The position numbers were made by a program, and so were the translations under genes. A DNA stretch of 64,000 nucleotides from Terriglobia bacterium. Its GTDB lineage: Bacteria > Acidobacteriota > Terriglobia > Terriglobales > Acidobacteriaceae. The stretch is from assembly GCA_020073185.1 (NCBI GenBank), contig JAIQFT010000004.1:41731-105730 (forward strand). Reading direction: 5' to 3'. Below, piece after piece: positions 45,370 through 55,073 of this stretch; the stretch's first letter is position 1, and each line of letters opens with the position of its first letter. The notes under the pieces were generated by a model, which was not told the DNA's origin, made no database searches, and worked only from the letters and a program-made list of their open reading frames with translations.

Positions 45370-45953
45370 TGGCATTCGGCAAAGGAAACATTCGGACCCG
45401 CAAAGCGACCCTGCCGGACGCGCCGGCGATCCACGCGCTGATCGAGGCATACGCGGGCTCGGGCATCCTGCTGGCGCGCACGATGGGCGACATTTGCGAA
45501 AACGTGCGCGACTTTACCGTGGTCGAGCAGAAGGGCAACGTGATCGGCTGCGGCGCGCTGCATCTTTATGGGCAGCACCTGGCGGAGGTGCGCTCGATCG
45601 CCGTCGCGCGGGCTGCGCAGGGACAGGGCGCGGGAAGCAAATTGGTGTCCGCGCTGCTGCAGGAGGCGCGCCAGCATCGGGTCGCGCAGGTGTGCCTGTT
45701 CACGCGCTCGCCGCAATATTTCGGGCGGCTCGGATTTGTCGAGGTACCGCACGCCGTGCTGCCCGACAAAATTTTCAAGGACTGCCGCAACTGTCCGATG
45801 TTCACCCGCTGTGACGAAACCGCGATGATCCACGCCGGCGCGGAGGCGCGTGCCGAGGCTTCCGAGAGCACGTGCGAAGTTGACCTCGTACTGCGTCCAG
45901 AGCGTCAGTCGGCCATCGCCACCCTGGTGCAGATCGGCCGCGCTGAATCATGA
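45369..45953 (+). CDS. GNAT-type N-acetylglutamate synthase (short ArgA-like)
   Basis: 194 residues. GNAT core: ATLPDAPAIHALIEAYAGSGILL at the N-terminus, then VRSIAVARAAQGQGAGSKLV with the acetyl-CoA loop, and FTRSPQYFGRLGFVEV. A Cys cluster, KDCRNCPMFTRC, follows at about 137-148. Short NAGS proteins of this kind lack the kinase-like domain of E. coli ArgA. Within an arg operon that also has argJ it probably supplies the primer acetylglutamate. The longer C-terminal tail is unassigned. Confidence 0.8.
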   Translation: MAFGKGNIRTRKATLPDAPAIHALIEAYAGSGILLARTMGDICENVRDFTVVEQKGNVIGCGALHLYGQHLAEVRSIAVARAAQGQGAGSKLVSALLQEARQHRVAQVCLFTRSPQYFGRLGFVEVPHAVLPDKIFKDCRNCPMFTRCDETAMIHAGAEARAEASESTCEVDLVLRPERQSAIATLVQIGRAES

Positions 45954-47128
45954 GGCTCGCCTCGGAAATCCTCGTTCCGCGGGGATTTGAATTTTCCGCT
46001 ACCACCGCCGGCATCAAGGTTTCGGGATCGCCCGACCTGGCGCTGGCGCTCGCACCCAGCGGCGCCAACGCGGCGGCGATGTTCACCACCAACCGCGTGG
46101 TCGCTGTCCCCTTGCAATGCGGACGAGAACACCTGCGCCAGACTGGCGGGCGCGTGCGCGCGGTGGTGGTCAATTCCGGAAACGCAAATTGCGCCACCGG
46201 CGAAGCGGGCCGGCGCGCGTGCGACCAGGTGTGCCGCGCCGCCGCCAAGGCGATTGGCTGCGCACCAGAGGAAATCTTCCCGGCTTCGACGGGCATTATC
46301 GGCGTGCCGTTGCCGGCCGAAAAACTGGTCAGCGCCATACCACGACTGTTCGCCGCTCGTTCAGCCACCGTCGCCGGGGCAGAAAACTTCGCGCGCGCCA
46401 TCATGACCACCGACACGCGCATGAAGACCGCCTCCGCTCGCTTCGGAAAGGCCACGTTGTTGGGCGCGTGCAAGGGCGCGGGAATGATTCATCCGCGGCT
46501 GGCAACCATGCTGGTGTACCTGTTCACCGATGCCGAGGCCGCTCCGCGCGAATTGGACCTACTGCTGCACGACGCGGTGCACGTCACCTTCAACCGCATC
46601 AATGTCGATACCGACACCTCGACCAACGACACCGTGCTGCTGCTGGCGAGTGGAGCGGCCGGCCCGACCAAGCGCAAGGATTTTGCCGCGGCGCTGCAGG
46701 CGGTCTGCGAGTCATTGGCGAAACAGATCGTCGCCGACGGCGAAGGCGTGAAGCACGTGGTGAACTTGCGCATCGATGGCGCGCGTTCGGACGCCGAGGC
46801 GTCGCAGGTGGCGAAGGCGATCGCGAATTCCATGCTGGTGAAGACGGCCTGGGCGGGCGCCGACCCTAACTGGGGACGCGTGCTGGCCGCAGTCGGCTAC
46901 TCCGGGGTGGCGATTGATCCGGCGAAGGTGGACATTTTCTTCGGGAAACACCGCGTCTGCCGCAAGGGCGTGGCCGTGCGGTTCGACGAAAATATGCTGC
47001 ACACCTATCTCAACCAGCCGGTGGTCGATGTTCGCGTCACATTGGGCCGCGGAAGAGTGGGCGCGACGTTCTGGACCTGCGACCTGACCAGCGAATACGT
47101 GCGCATCAATGCGGACTACCACACTTAA
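45950..47128 (+). CDS. argJ: Glutamate N-acetyltransferase / amino-acid acetyltransferase
   Basis: 392-residue self-cleaving enzyme that recycles the acetyl group from acetylornithine to glutamate. The cleavage/nucleophile Thr is in RLATMLVYLFTDA (about 180). VVVNSGNANCATGEAG and FPASTGIIGVPLP are typical of the alpha chain; VNVDTDTSTNDT-type (INVDTDTSTNDT) and ADPNWGRVLAAVGYSG of the beta chain. Ends the operon, four-base overlap with the GNAT gene. Confidence 0.95.
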   Translation: MRLASEILVPRGFEFSATTAGIKVSGSPDLALALAPSGANAAAMFTTNRVVAVPLQCGREHLRQTGGRVRAVVVNSGNANCATGEAGRRACDQVCRAAAKAIGCAPEEIFPASTGIIGVPLPAEKLVSAIPRLFAARSATVAGAENFARAIMTTDTRMKTASARFGKATLLGACKGAGMIHPRLATMLVYLFTDAEAAPRELDLLLHDAVHVTFNRINVDTDTSTNDTVLLLASGAAGPTKRKDFAAALQAVCESLAKQIVADGEGVKHVVNLRIDGARSDAEASQVAKAIANSMLVKTAWAGADPNWGRVLAAVGYSGVAIDPAKVDIFFGKHRVCRKGVAVRFDENMLHTYLNQPVVDVRVTLGRGRVGATFWTCDLTSEYVRINADYHT

Positions 47129-47186
47129 GATGGTTGGAAATCATTGAAGCTGCCAGAGACCGAACCCGCAGGGCTCCAGAACCTAG

Positions 47187-47270
47187 CCCGGCACGTCAGT
47201 GCCGGGAAAGCTCAGACAATATCTCAGAGTCCCGCAGGGACGACACGAATGCCCTAACGTGCGATAGGGC
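47187..47270. repeat. Hairpin-rich element after argJ (REP-like)
   Basis: CCCGGCAC (47187-47194) pairs with GTGCCGGG (47199-47206). Further on, GTCCC-GCA-GGGAC and CCCTA/TAGGG hairpins follow within 65 bases. The order and sequence (AGTCCCGCAGGGACGACAC) look like a dispersed repeat unit. It could also end the arg transcript, although no T-run follows. Confidence 0.45.
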
Positions 47271-47283
47271 GATTTCACAACAT

Positions 47284-47886
47284 CTATTGCTTTGACGGCT
47301 GTTGGGATGCTGACTTGACGCGCCGCAAGTGGACAAATGCCGCCCCGTCCTCCTTCGTCGTGATCTCAATTACAAAGGCGGAGTCCTCGATGTTGAAGAA
47401 GATCTGCTGCTTGTTTTCCGCGCCGAGATTGATCTGCTGTAAGCCAACTGTTAGGACTGCCCATTTCTGGTTAATTAAGGAACTGACTTTGTCCGGATTC
47501 TTCGGCGGTTCAGCAACAATAGACAGTCGGGAGAACAGTTCTTTTGCCAGCCGGACGGCATCTCCGTACAGCATTGGCCGCACATGAGCGTTGATCGAAT
47601 CAACCTTGTTCTTAGAAAAACCAATTTCGTACCACGTACTGTCGGCCTTCGGTGTCTTCTCTTCCACGACCCCAACTTCTCTGTCCGGTGCTGGCAAGTC
47701 TTCTTTCTCCAACGTGTAGTCCACAGCAAGACCTACCAACACTTCGTTCTTGTCCATCCCAAGGTTGAGTAGCTCAACGCGAATCGGTTTAATCACGGCT
47801 GGCCGCGATTGAGCCGATGCCGAAAAGCTACCGACGGCTAGGACGACTATGATGATAATAAGCGGGATTCTGCCCAGACCAGTCAT
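47284..47886 (-). CDS. Secreted or membrane-anchored protein, unknown
   Basis: 200 residues with an N-terminal hydrophobic segment (IPLIIIIVVLAVGSFSASAQ) that looks like a signal peptide. The mature part is an alternating alpha/beta domain (VELLNLGMDKNEVLVGLAVDYTLE, WAVLTVGLQQINLG) ending in a basic tail. The start at 47886 has GGAGG five bases upstream; a start at 47898 does not. No homolog recognised. Confidence 0.6.
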   Translation of the reverse strand: MTGLGRIPLIIIIVVLAVGSFSASAQSRPAVIKPIRVELLNLGMDKNEVLVGLAVDYTLEKEDLPAPDREVGVVEEKTPKADSTWYEIGFSKNKVDSINAHVRPMLYGDAVRLAKELFSRLSIVAEPPKNPDKVSSLINQKWAVLTVGLQQINLGAENKQQIFFNIEDSAFVIEITTKEDGAAFVHLRRVKSASQQPSKQ

Positions 47887-48051
47887 GACTGCCTCCACAA
47901 ATGTATTGTTTCATCGGGGAACGCATTATGCGCCGATCTGATTGGTGTGAACAGGGCTGATCGTAACCGATCTCGAATCGGAACTCCCGGTGTGTCACTC
48001 TGCCGGAAGCGGGGTAATGAATGCTATGCTCGCTCGTAGGAGGGCGCACAT

Positions 48052-48318
48052 ATGCCAACGCAAGCGCCAACGATGGCGGATGAGGTTAGAAAGCTGGCTC
48101 GTGACCGTTACGTGGCTCCCGCGCGCACTGCTGGTAACCCCACAGTTGAGATAAACGTCGGAGCAGTCCACAAGGCGATGGGCTACAAGGATAGAATTCC
48201 ACTTGTAGCAACGGCACTTTCGGCTATGAGGTTTAGGAAAGAAAATAGGCTTACCCTGGTGCGGACTGACGGGCCGGGACAAAGCACTACAACGACGTTT
48301 GTCTTCGCTCTAAATTGA
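48052..48318 (+). CDS. Small protein of unknown function
   Basis: 88 residues. After a short leader, a helix (ADEVRKLARDRYVAPAR), then GYKDRIPLVATALSAMRF-R-KENRLTLVR-type strand/helix; the C-terminus TTTTFVFAL is a strand. The start has AGGAGG upstream, and divergent transcription from the secreted-protein gene gives it its own promoter space. The fold looks like a small DNA- or ligand-binding domain, but I recognise no family. Confidence 0.55.
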   Translation: MPTQAPTMADEVRKLARDRYVAPARTAGNPTVEINVGAVHKAMGYKDRIPLVATALSAMRFRKENRLTLVRTDGPGQSTTTTFVFALN

Positions 48319-48395
48319 CGATAACGCCGATATCGTAAATTATTTTTTTTGCAGGGGATGTGATGCAACTCCAGCAGCCTAAATCACGGTGGAGG

Positions 48396-50504
48396 CTACT
48401 CCCCGCCCGCCGTTGCCGCTGCCTTCGCTGCTTCGCCCTTCACCAGCAGCGCCAGTCTCGGAAAAGCAAATGTCCCCGCCGCGTCGTCAATCACCGTTAC
48501 CTGGCAGGTGTACAGCCCCGGCTTTAGCTGGTTGAGCGGCACGTCGAACTGGAACACCGCCGCTTTGCGTTCGGGCGCGCTGAGTTGGCGCGCTTCCACC
48601 AGCGGCGTCTCGAAGGCCTTCACCTTGCCCTGGAAAAACTGAATGCTGGTGAGCAGGCGGATCTGCTTCGACTTATCGGCGGCGCGCGTGTCTTTCACCG
48701 GCTCATACACTTCGTAATAGAAATAGAGGTGCTGGCCGGGCGAGAAGACGTGCAGCACGTTGGGAATCAACTCTGCGCCATCTTTCGCCAGAACGTTGTC
48801 CGATTTGCGCTTGCCGGCGTTTTGAATCTGCGTGCCCATCACCACCGAGCTGAGCTTGATGGGAACTTTTTCTTTCTTGTAATCCGGAATGACGACGTCG
48901 GTCTCAAACGAGCCCAGCCGTCCGCTCTGGTTTTCGCGTAGTACAAACTTCAGGTGGAACTTGCCCGGCGGCAAAGTGAATCCGGCCTGATACTGCACGT
49001 TCTTGCGGCGCACCTGCTGCGATTCGTCGAGGTTCAGCTTGACCGTGTCGCGCACGTTGCCCACGGGGCGTTGCAGTTCGTCGCGCACCACGCCGATGAT
49101 GTCGAGCGAGGCCTTGTCCTTGTCGCCGGCTTGCGTAAACGGAATTTCCGAACCGGGCACCACCAGCGAAACCGGCACGTAGAAGCGATCTTGGCTTAGC
49201 CGGAAGTACGCCGCCGAGAGGAACACGTCGAGATCTGTCGAGGAGAGCTCGGAACTGAGTTCATCCACCAGTTGTTGCTCGCGGTCGTCCTTGTTGGAGT
49301 GGGCGAAATCTCGCGGCGCGTAGTAGCCCTTGCGAAATTCGATTTTGATGTTCGGCGCCGAGGTCCTGACGGTGATCTTGCGGAAGTGGCCGTCGCGCGC
49401 GGGATTGGTGCTGCGGTAGCCGAGCACGTAATACGCCGAAGTGTCTTCCTGCACTTTCTTGAAGACGGCATTGAAGTCGTTGGAATCGAGAAAGGCGCGC
49501 CCGCCGGTATCGGCCGCCAGCGTGACCAGCGTCTCCTGGCTGGAAAAGTTGGAATCAAACGCGTTGCGCACCGACGCGCCCGAATACGGAGAGGTGCCGC
49601 GCAGGCTGGCCTGCTGCGCTTCGCCGCCGGGGATGATCGCCTGCAGGCCGCGCATGTCCATGGGGTAAATGGCGACGTTGCTGCGCACGGCGCGATTGAT
49701 GGCATTGCGCAACTGCGACTGGTTCTCGATCCCGGTCTTGTCCATGCCGCTGCTGAAATAGATGACCGATTTCTTCTGCTCGATGCGCGCCAGCGATTCG
49801 GCCAGCGACTGCAGCGCTTCCAAACGCCGGTCGGTGTTGAAGATGTTGTACTCGGTGTCGTCGGGCGTGAAGGGTTGCGCGGTATCGGCGGTGCCTTCGG
49901 TATCGCCAGTCATTCCAGCATCGAATCCCCCGCTGCTCGATGGGTTCAGCCGCGCCAGGGCCTTGTTCAATAAGTCATGGTCCGATGTAAGGTCCTGGTT
50001 GACCTGCAGCGAGGTTGACAGCGACATCACGGCGACCATGTCCGCGGGCGTCATCTGCCGGTCCACGAATTTCTGCCCCGCCTGCACCGCCCGCTCGATC
50101 TCTTCCGGCTGCATCGAGGTGACATCGAAGAAAAGCACCATGATGCGGCGGTCGCGGAATTCGAGTTTGTCGGTGGGCTTGACCGCGGGCACGGTTGGCC
50201 CGGTGTGCGGCGCCACCAGCACCGCCTGCGCGGGCTGCGGCACGGCCTGCGTCTCGGCCTGCTCGAAGTCGAAGCTGGCGATACGCTGCGGCTTGCCGTC
50301 TTCCAGCACGGTGAAATCTTCCTTCTTCAGGCCGCGCACGATGTCGCCGTTCTTGTCGCGAGCCACCACGTTCACCAGCACCACGTCGGTTTCGACGCGG
50401 AAGCGGTACAACGCGCCGCTCTGCTGTTGGGCGGGCAGCGAAGGCGCGAGCATGGCCGCGATCAGCATAACAACTGCAATTCGGGATGTGCGCTCTTGAA
50501 CCAA
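48396..50504 (-). CDS. Secreted VWA-domain protein
   Basis: 702 residues. Signal peptide (VVMLIAAMLAPSLPAQQ), then a strand-rich N-domain with VVARDKNGDIVRGLKKEDFTVLEDG (about 50-74). A von Willebrand A domain (about 120-370) opens with RRIMVLFFDVTSM instead of a perfect DxSxS metal site. The remaining half is beta-rich, possibly several Ig-like domains. Proteins of this layout are numerous in Acidobacteria and probably act at the cell surface. The GTG/ATG start is not certain. Confidence 0.8.
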   Translation of the reverse strand: MVQERTSRIAVVMLIAAMLAPSLPAQQQSGALYRFRVETDVVLVNVVARDKNGDIVRGLKKEDFTVLEDGKPQRIASFDFEQAETQAVPQPAQAVLVAPHTGPTVPAVKPTDKLEFRDRRIMVLFFDVTSMQPEEIERAVQAGQKFVDRQMTPADMVAVMSLSTSLQVNQDLTSDHDLLNKALARLNPSSSGGFDAGMTGDTEGTADTAQPFTPDDTEYNIFNTDRRLEALQSLAESLARIEQKKSVIYFSSGMDKTGIENQSQLRNAINRAVRSNVAIYPMDMRGLQAIIPGGEAQQASLRGTSPYSGASVRNAFDSNFSSQETLVTLAADTGGRAFLDSNDFNAVFKKVQEDTSAYYVLGYRSTNPARDGHFRKITVRTSAPNIKIEFRKGYYAPRDFAHSNKDDREQQLVDELSSELSSTDLDVFLSAAYFRLSQDRFYVPVSLVVPGSEIPFTQAGDKDKASLDIIGVVRDELQRPVGNVRDTVKLNLDESQQVRRKNVQYQAGFTLPPGKFHLKFVLRENQSGRLGSFETDVVIPDYKKEKVPIKLSSVVMGTQIQNAGKRKSDNVLAKDGAELIPNVLHVFSPGQHLYFYYEVYEPVKDTRAADKSKQIRLLTSIQFFQGKVKAFETPLVEARQLSAPERKAAVFQFDVPLNQLKPGLYTCQVTVIDDAAGTFAFPRLALLVKGEAAKAAATAGGE

Positions 50505-50520
50505 TTCTCTCGCCTCTCGG

Positions 50521-50708
50521 GTGGCGCTGGGCTTCAGCCCGGCGGTTGTTTAGCCCCTGGAGTACATCGGGACAGGTACCTCAGCGGCTAAAGCCGAGCC
50601 GTGCCAAACCCTTTCTGCAGGGCTAAAGCCCTGCTCCACCCGTTCGCTAAATCCCCGCTCCACCCACTCGCGCCCAATCGCAAATCCCAAATCACTCAAT
50701 CACAAATA
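50521..50708. repeat. Repeat-rich gap before the VWA gene
   Basis: Gene-free gap with GGGCTAAAGCCC-type hairpins (GGGCTTCAGCCC near 50528, GCGGCTAAAGCCG near 50583, AGGGCTAAAGCCCT near 50620). It ends in AATCGCAAATCCCAAATCAC words, which also occur near 57380. Confidence 0.5.
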
Positions 50709-50709
50709 T

Positions 50710-53700
50710 CTAGAACCGATACCTCGCCAGAACTTGCATTTTCCTCATGCCGCCCACGCCGACTACCCGCCCGAAGGTCGGCGAATTCACGATCGCATCA
50801 ATGGTCGTGAACTGCGGCGCGTTAAACACGTTGGTGGCTTGCAGGCGCACTTCCAGGCCCTTGGTGTCGCCCATGGTAAACGTCTTGGCGATGGCCATAT
50901 TCATGGAGAACGTGTGCGGTCCTTCAATCGTGTTGCGCCCCGCGTTGCCGAAACTTCCCGCCGCCGGAGTGGTAAACGCGGCGGTATTGAACCACTCCGC
51001 GACCGTGGGATCAGGCATTGAAATCGGCTGGCCGGTAACATTGGCGCGCAGCGTGCCATTGACCCCGCTGGCGACATCGCTGAAGCTGCCCAGCACGCGC
51101 GCGGTGAACGGCAACCCGGTGGCGAAGCTCAGATTACCGCTCCACTGCCAGTCGCCGAAGATGCGCGACGCCAGCGTGGTGGTCGAAAGCCAGCGTTTGT
51201 TGGTGCCAAACGGAAACTCGTAAACGTAATCCGCGGTCAGCCGATGTCGCTGATCGAAGCTGGAGAGCCCGCGCTCGGCGGCGAGATCGAGATCGTTCTG
51301 CGCCACCACCACGGCCCCGCCGCCGATCGACGACGCGTTATCAATCGACTTCGAATACGTGTAGCTGCCGCCAATCGACAGGCCGCTAGACATCCGCTTG
51401 CGCAGGCGAACCGTGCCGCCGTGCATGATTGAATCCGCGTCCGAAGTCTCCCACAGAAACGGCTGCACGCCCGCGATGCGCAACCCGCCCCCCGGCAGGC
51501 GGTTGGGCGCCCGCAGCATGTCGAGGTGCGTACCCTTGCTCCCGTTGTAGTCCAGATTCAGCACCATGGTGCGCGTCAGTTCGCGCTGGATGTCGAGGTT
51601 CCAGATCTGCACGTACCCCAAGCGGTAGTTGCGTGCCACGCCGTAATTGTTGGTGGTGGCATTGGGCGGCACGCCGCTGAACGCGTTCTGCAGCAGGAGC
51701 GGGCTGGTCACGGTGCCGATGTTGGTCTGCGTGACATCGAACGGCGGCTGGAACGACAGGTTCTGCACCATGGCGGCGTACTGCGTGGTGTTGTAGTTGA
51801 TGCCGTAACCGGCGCGCACCACCGTCTTGGTCATCGGCTTCCAGGCGATGCCGAGGCGCGGCGCCAGATTGTTGCGATCGGGATTGACCAGCGTCGCCGG
51901 AAACGCCCCGCTGTACGGTCCTACCGCGGTGCAGGCGCCGAACGTGGCCGCGCACACCGGCGCCGCGGCGACAAACCCGGGCGCCACGTCGAGGTTGGCG
52001 AGTTGATGATTTTCTTCCGTAAACGGCGACACGTATTCATATCGCAAGCCGACATTAATCGTCAGGTTGCCTCGCACGCGCCAATCATCCTGGACGAAGA
52101 GGTCCCAGGAATTCGCCGCGAAGTGGTAGTCGTTGACGCCGTATTGGACCGACGCCTGTTGCGGCAGGCCCAGCAGGAAGTCGGCAAGATCGAAGCCCGT
52201 CCCCGGTACCGCAACGCCATTGACGTATTGCGCGGTGTACAGGCCGGTGAAGATGAAACTGCCGCGCGCGTTCTTGTCGGTCCGCGGGTTCTGGTGAATG
52301 CGCCGGAAATCGCCGCCCCAGCGCACGTTGTGCTTGCCGTGGCGCCAGATCGCCGAATCGGAGAGCGACCAGGTGCTGTCGCGGCGCGCCAGCGGAGTGA
52401 TGTCGTTCACGCCGACGAAATTGGTGAATGAGAGCCCCGGCAAGCCCCAATCAAACGGATTTCGCGACACGCCGGTAATTCCCGCCTGGGCCGCGATGTT
52501 CTCCACCCCGGCGTAGAGGTTGTTAGTGGAGAAATTGCGGCGGTTGAAATCGAAACGCAGGATGTTGGTCAGGCGGCCTTTGCCGTAAATCCAGCCCACC
52601 GGCACGTCGAGTGCGCTCGACTTGGAACGTCCGCCGATCGTCGGCAGCGGATTGTTCTGCACCGCGTCGGAACGCTGCCAGTGGATTCCGAAGTTCAGGT
52701 TATTGCGCGGCCCGCGGGCTCCGCGCCCGCCGCCGCCTGGTCCCATCATGAAGGGCCCTCCCGAAGCTCCGAAATTGTGGATCAGGCGCAGATTCACATT
52801 GTCATTACTGTTCGCGGTGGAGGTGACGTAATGAAAATTCTGGAAATCGCCGGGCTCGTTGGGCAGCGGAATGAACTTGAGCAGCGCTTGCGCGGCGGAA
52901 TTGATGACGGGCACCTGATTGTTGGGCAACGGCAGGTGCGTCACCGGGTCGAAAATCTGCACCGGGGCGCCGTTGCGCGTGGTCACGCCGGAAAAATCAC
53001 CGGCGCGTTCCGCCGGCGTGGGTACGGTGGAGAAGACGTCGTAAGGATTGTCCGAGCGGTTGCCAAAATAATTGAGGAAGAAAAACGTCTTGGTCCCGCC
53101 GTCGTAGATGTGCGGAATCTTCAACGGCCCGCCCAGGGTACCGCCGAATCGTTGCTGCAGGTAATCCGGCTTGACCGTGGGCTGACCGGTCAGCGAGTAC
53201 GGCTTGGCATCGAACACGCCATCGCTGGCGGAGTAGAACAGCGCGCCGTGCGGCTTGTTGAAGTTGAATCCGCGCCGCCCACCGAGGCGAATGATTTGCC
53301 CGCCGCCGGGACCTCCAAATCCGCCCGGTCCTCCGCCGGGACCGCCCATGCCGGGAGCCCCGCCCGGTCCGCCCATCAGGATCGGACCTCCTTCGCCGCG
53401 GGCCGCGCGTTCGCGCATTTCCTGGATGCGTTCGCGCAACTGCTCATCGTTGCCGCCGAACATCATCTCGTTGGTCTGCGCGGCGTTGTTGGAGGACGCA
53501 ATTGCCACCGACTCGGTGGCCGTATCCGGATTCAGCGCCTGCGACGGCATCCCGCTCAGGTCGGTGGCATTGCCGATGTTGCCCTCACCGCCGGCTTGCT
53601 CCATGGCGGAGGCCGGATCCGCCGCCAACGAAAGATTCTGGAATCCGCGTGTTGCCAAGCCTGCGACCTGCTGCTGCGTTTGGCGCTGCTGCCGCTGCTC

Positions 53701-54111
53701 TTCGGCCTGCGCGCGCGACTGCAACATCATTTCCAGGTCGGCGCGCGGATGACAGTTCGCCGCGTTCACCACCAATTCCTTGGTCACGGGCGCGAAACCG
53801 GCAAGCTCGCCCCGGATCACGTATCGGCCATTGGACGGCGCCACCAGAATGTAGGCGCCGCTCACATCGGTTGACGTGGCTGCCTTCTTGCCGGTAAGCG
53901 AATTGGAGGCCGAGATGGAAACGCCGGGCAGGGGAACGCCGCCGGCAAGGACGCGTCCCGCCAGATCGCAGTTAGCGGGCGCCTGCGCCAAGGCGGACGC
54001 TGTCGCCAACAACACCAGCGCGCCCACTTGTGCAAGCCCCCGGGCCGGAGACGCGGACCACACAGTTTGGCGCCATCGTAGTGGTCGCCGAATGTTTGGA
54101 AAAAACTTCAT
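50710..54111 (-). CDS. TonB-dependent receptor with carboxypeptidase-regulatory N-domain
   Basis: 1133-residue outer-membrane protein. Signal region (ALVLLATASALAQ), a CarboxypepD_reg-like beta domain (about 45-125; DVSGAYILVAPSNGRYVIRGE), a Gln-rich coiled stretch, then a Gly/Pro-rich run (MGGPGGAPGMGGPGGGPGGF, about 245-265) where the plug would usually begin. A long beta-barrel region follows, ending in aromatic MQVLARYRF, the usual C-terminal sorting signal. Oar-like receptors of this type are expanded in Acidobacteria. Substrate unknown. Confidence 0.85.
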   Translation of the reverse strand: MKFFPNIRRPLRWRQTVWSASPARGLAQVGALVLLATASALAQAPANCDLAGRVLAGGVPLPGVSISASNSLTGKKAATSTDVSGAYILVAPSNGRYVIRGELAGFAPVTKELVVNAANCHPRADLEMMLQSRAQAEEQRQQRQTQQQVAGLATRGFQNLSLAADPASAMEQAGGEGNIGNATDLSGMPSQALNPDTATESVAIASSNNAAQTNEMMFGGNDEQLRERIQEMRERAARGEGGPILMGGPGGAPGMGGPGGGPGGFGGPGGGQIIRLGGRRGFNFNKPHGALFYSASDGVFDAKPYSLTGQPTVKPDYLQQRFGGTLGGPLKIPHIYDGGTKTFFFLNYFGNRSDNPYDVFSTVPTPAERAGDFSGVTTRNGAPVQIFDPVTHLPLPNNQVPVINSAAQALLKFIPLPNEPGDFQNFHYVTSTANSNDNVNLRLIHNFGASGGPFMMGPGGGGRGARGPRNNLNFGIHWQRSDAVQNNPLPTIGGRSKSSALDVPVGWIYGKGRLTNILRFDFNRRNFSTNNLYAGVENIAAQAGITGVSRNPFDWGLPGLSFTNFVGVNDITPLARRDSTWSLSDSAIWRHGKHNVRWGGDFRRIHQNPRTDKNARGSFIFTGLYTAQYVNGVAVPGTGFDLADFLLGLPQQASVQYGVNDYHFAANSWDLFVQDDWRVRGNLTINVGLRYEYVSPFTEENHQLANLDVAPGFVAAAPVCAATFGACTAVGPYSGAFPATLVNPDRNNLAPRLGIAWKPMTKTVVRAGYGINYNTTQYAAMVQNLSFQPPFDVTQTNIGTVTSPLLLQNAFSGVPPNATTNNYGVARNYRLGYVQIWNLDIQRELTRTMVLNLDYNGSKGTHLDMLRAPNRLPGGGLRIAGVQPFLWETSDADSIMHGGTVRLRKRMSSGLSIGGSYTYSKSIDNASSIGGGAVVVAQNDLDLAAERGLSSFDQRHRLTADYVYEFPFGTNKRWLSTTTLASRIFGDWQWSGNLSFATGLPFTARVLGSFSDVASGVNGTLRANVTGQPISMPDPTVAEWFNTAAFTTPAAGSFGNAGRNTIEGPHTFSMNMAIAKTFTMGDTKGLEVRLQATNVFNAPQFTTIDAIVNSPTFGRVVGVGGMRKMQVLARYRF

Positions 54112-54202
54112 CGGTGAAACAGCAGACTTGTGTACTAACCCGAAGGTAAGCGATTCGGCTGCGTTCGCGGCGTAAAAAGTAGGTAAAGTTTTGTCAATTC
54201 AG

Positions 54203-54907
54203 TTAGTTCGGCGGCGGCTGATGGGGCGGCGTTTGCCCACGCTGGCCTTCGCCCGGACCCATCATCATCATCCGCATCTCGCCGACGTTGAGCATGGTCG
54301 GCACGAATACCCCGGCCGAATTCACCGCGCCTCGGCCAAACACCTTGTCGCCGGCCTTGATATCGGGCAGCGTGATGCTCTCGCGCCCCTTGCGGAACGA
54401 CGTATTCTCGTCCACCTGGATGGTCTGCGTCTCGCCGTCCACGCGCGCGATGGTCAGCTTGGTGCCATCAATCGCCTTTACCTCGCCGGCGATGAACTGC
54501 TTGCCCATGCCCTCGCGCAGCGCCTGCATGTTGCCTTGGCCCATGCCTTGCCGTGACCCGACGAAGCGCGCCGTCCACGTGTCAGTGCCCGCCGGTTCGC
54601 CGCCGACCATGACCACATCTCCGGGCTTGAAGTCCGCCAGCTTCGCCGGCTGCCGATCCTTGCTGAAGCGCGTATCGGCGGTGACCTTCACGGTCACCGT
54701 CTTGCCGTCCATGGTTTTCACGGTAAACCCATCGGGCTTGATCTCGGCGATGGCGCCGGCCACGCCCTGGCGCATGCCGCGGCCCTCACGACGCGGTTGA
54801 GTTTCCGGCCTGGCGGGCTTGTCGTTGTTGGCCGGTTGATCGCCGGATTGCGCGGCGCACCATAGCGGCGTGACCAGCAGGAGGAGCACGGTGAATCTGC
54901 GTTTCAT
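54203..54907 (-). CDS. Secreted protein with two DUF5666-like domains
   Basis: 234 residues. Signal peptide (FTVLLLLVTPLWCAAQ), a charged Gln/Arg/Pro-rich linker, then two similar small beta barrels (GAIAEIKPDGFTVKTMDGKTVTVKV... and GEVKAIDGTKLTIARVDGETQTIQV...), each ending in an LxDFKxGDVV or LPDIKAGDKV loop typical of DUF5666. A Met-rich segment (GEMRMMMMGPGEG) near the C-terminus could bind metal. Coexpressed, by spacing, with the TonB receptor downstream. Confidence 0.75.
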   Translation of the reverse strand: MKRRFTVLLLLVTPLWCAAQSGDQPANNDKPARPETQPRREGRGMRQGVAGAIAEIKPDGFTVKTMDGKTVTVKVTADTRFSKDRQPAKLADFKPGDVVMVGGEPAGTDTWTARFVGSRQGMGQGNMQALREGMGKQFIAGEVKAIDGTKLTIARVDGETQTIQVDENTSFRKGRESITLPDIKAGDKVFGRGAVNSAGVFVPTMLNVGEMRMMMMGPGEGQRGQTPPHQPPPN

Positions 54908-55073
54908 GAAAACCTCTCGTTTCGGGCGGGTATCCGAGCAGCATACCGACGACCGAAAACCGACAACCGATCACCCTGTATGTAGACTCTCGCCCCTGTA
55001 AAAAGTTTTTACGGCGCGGGCAAAATACTGCGCTCGCGTGCAGGGCTGCTGTATTCTTTCCGGTCGTTTCATC

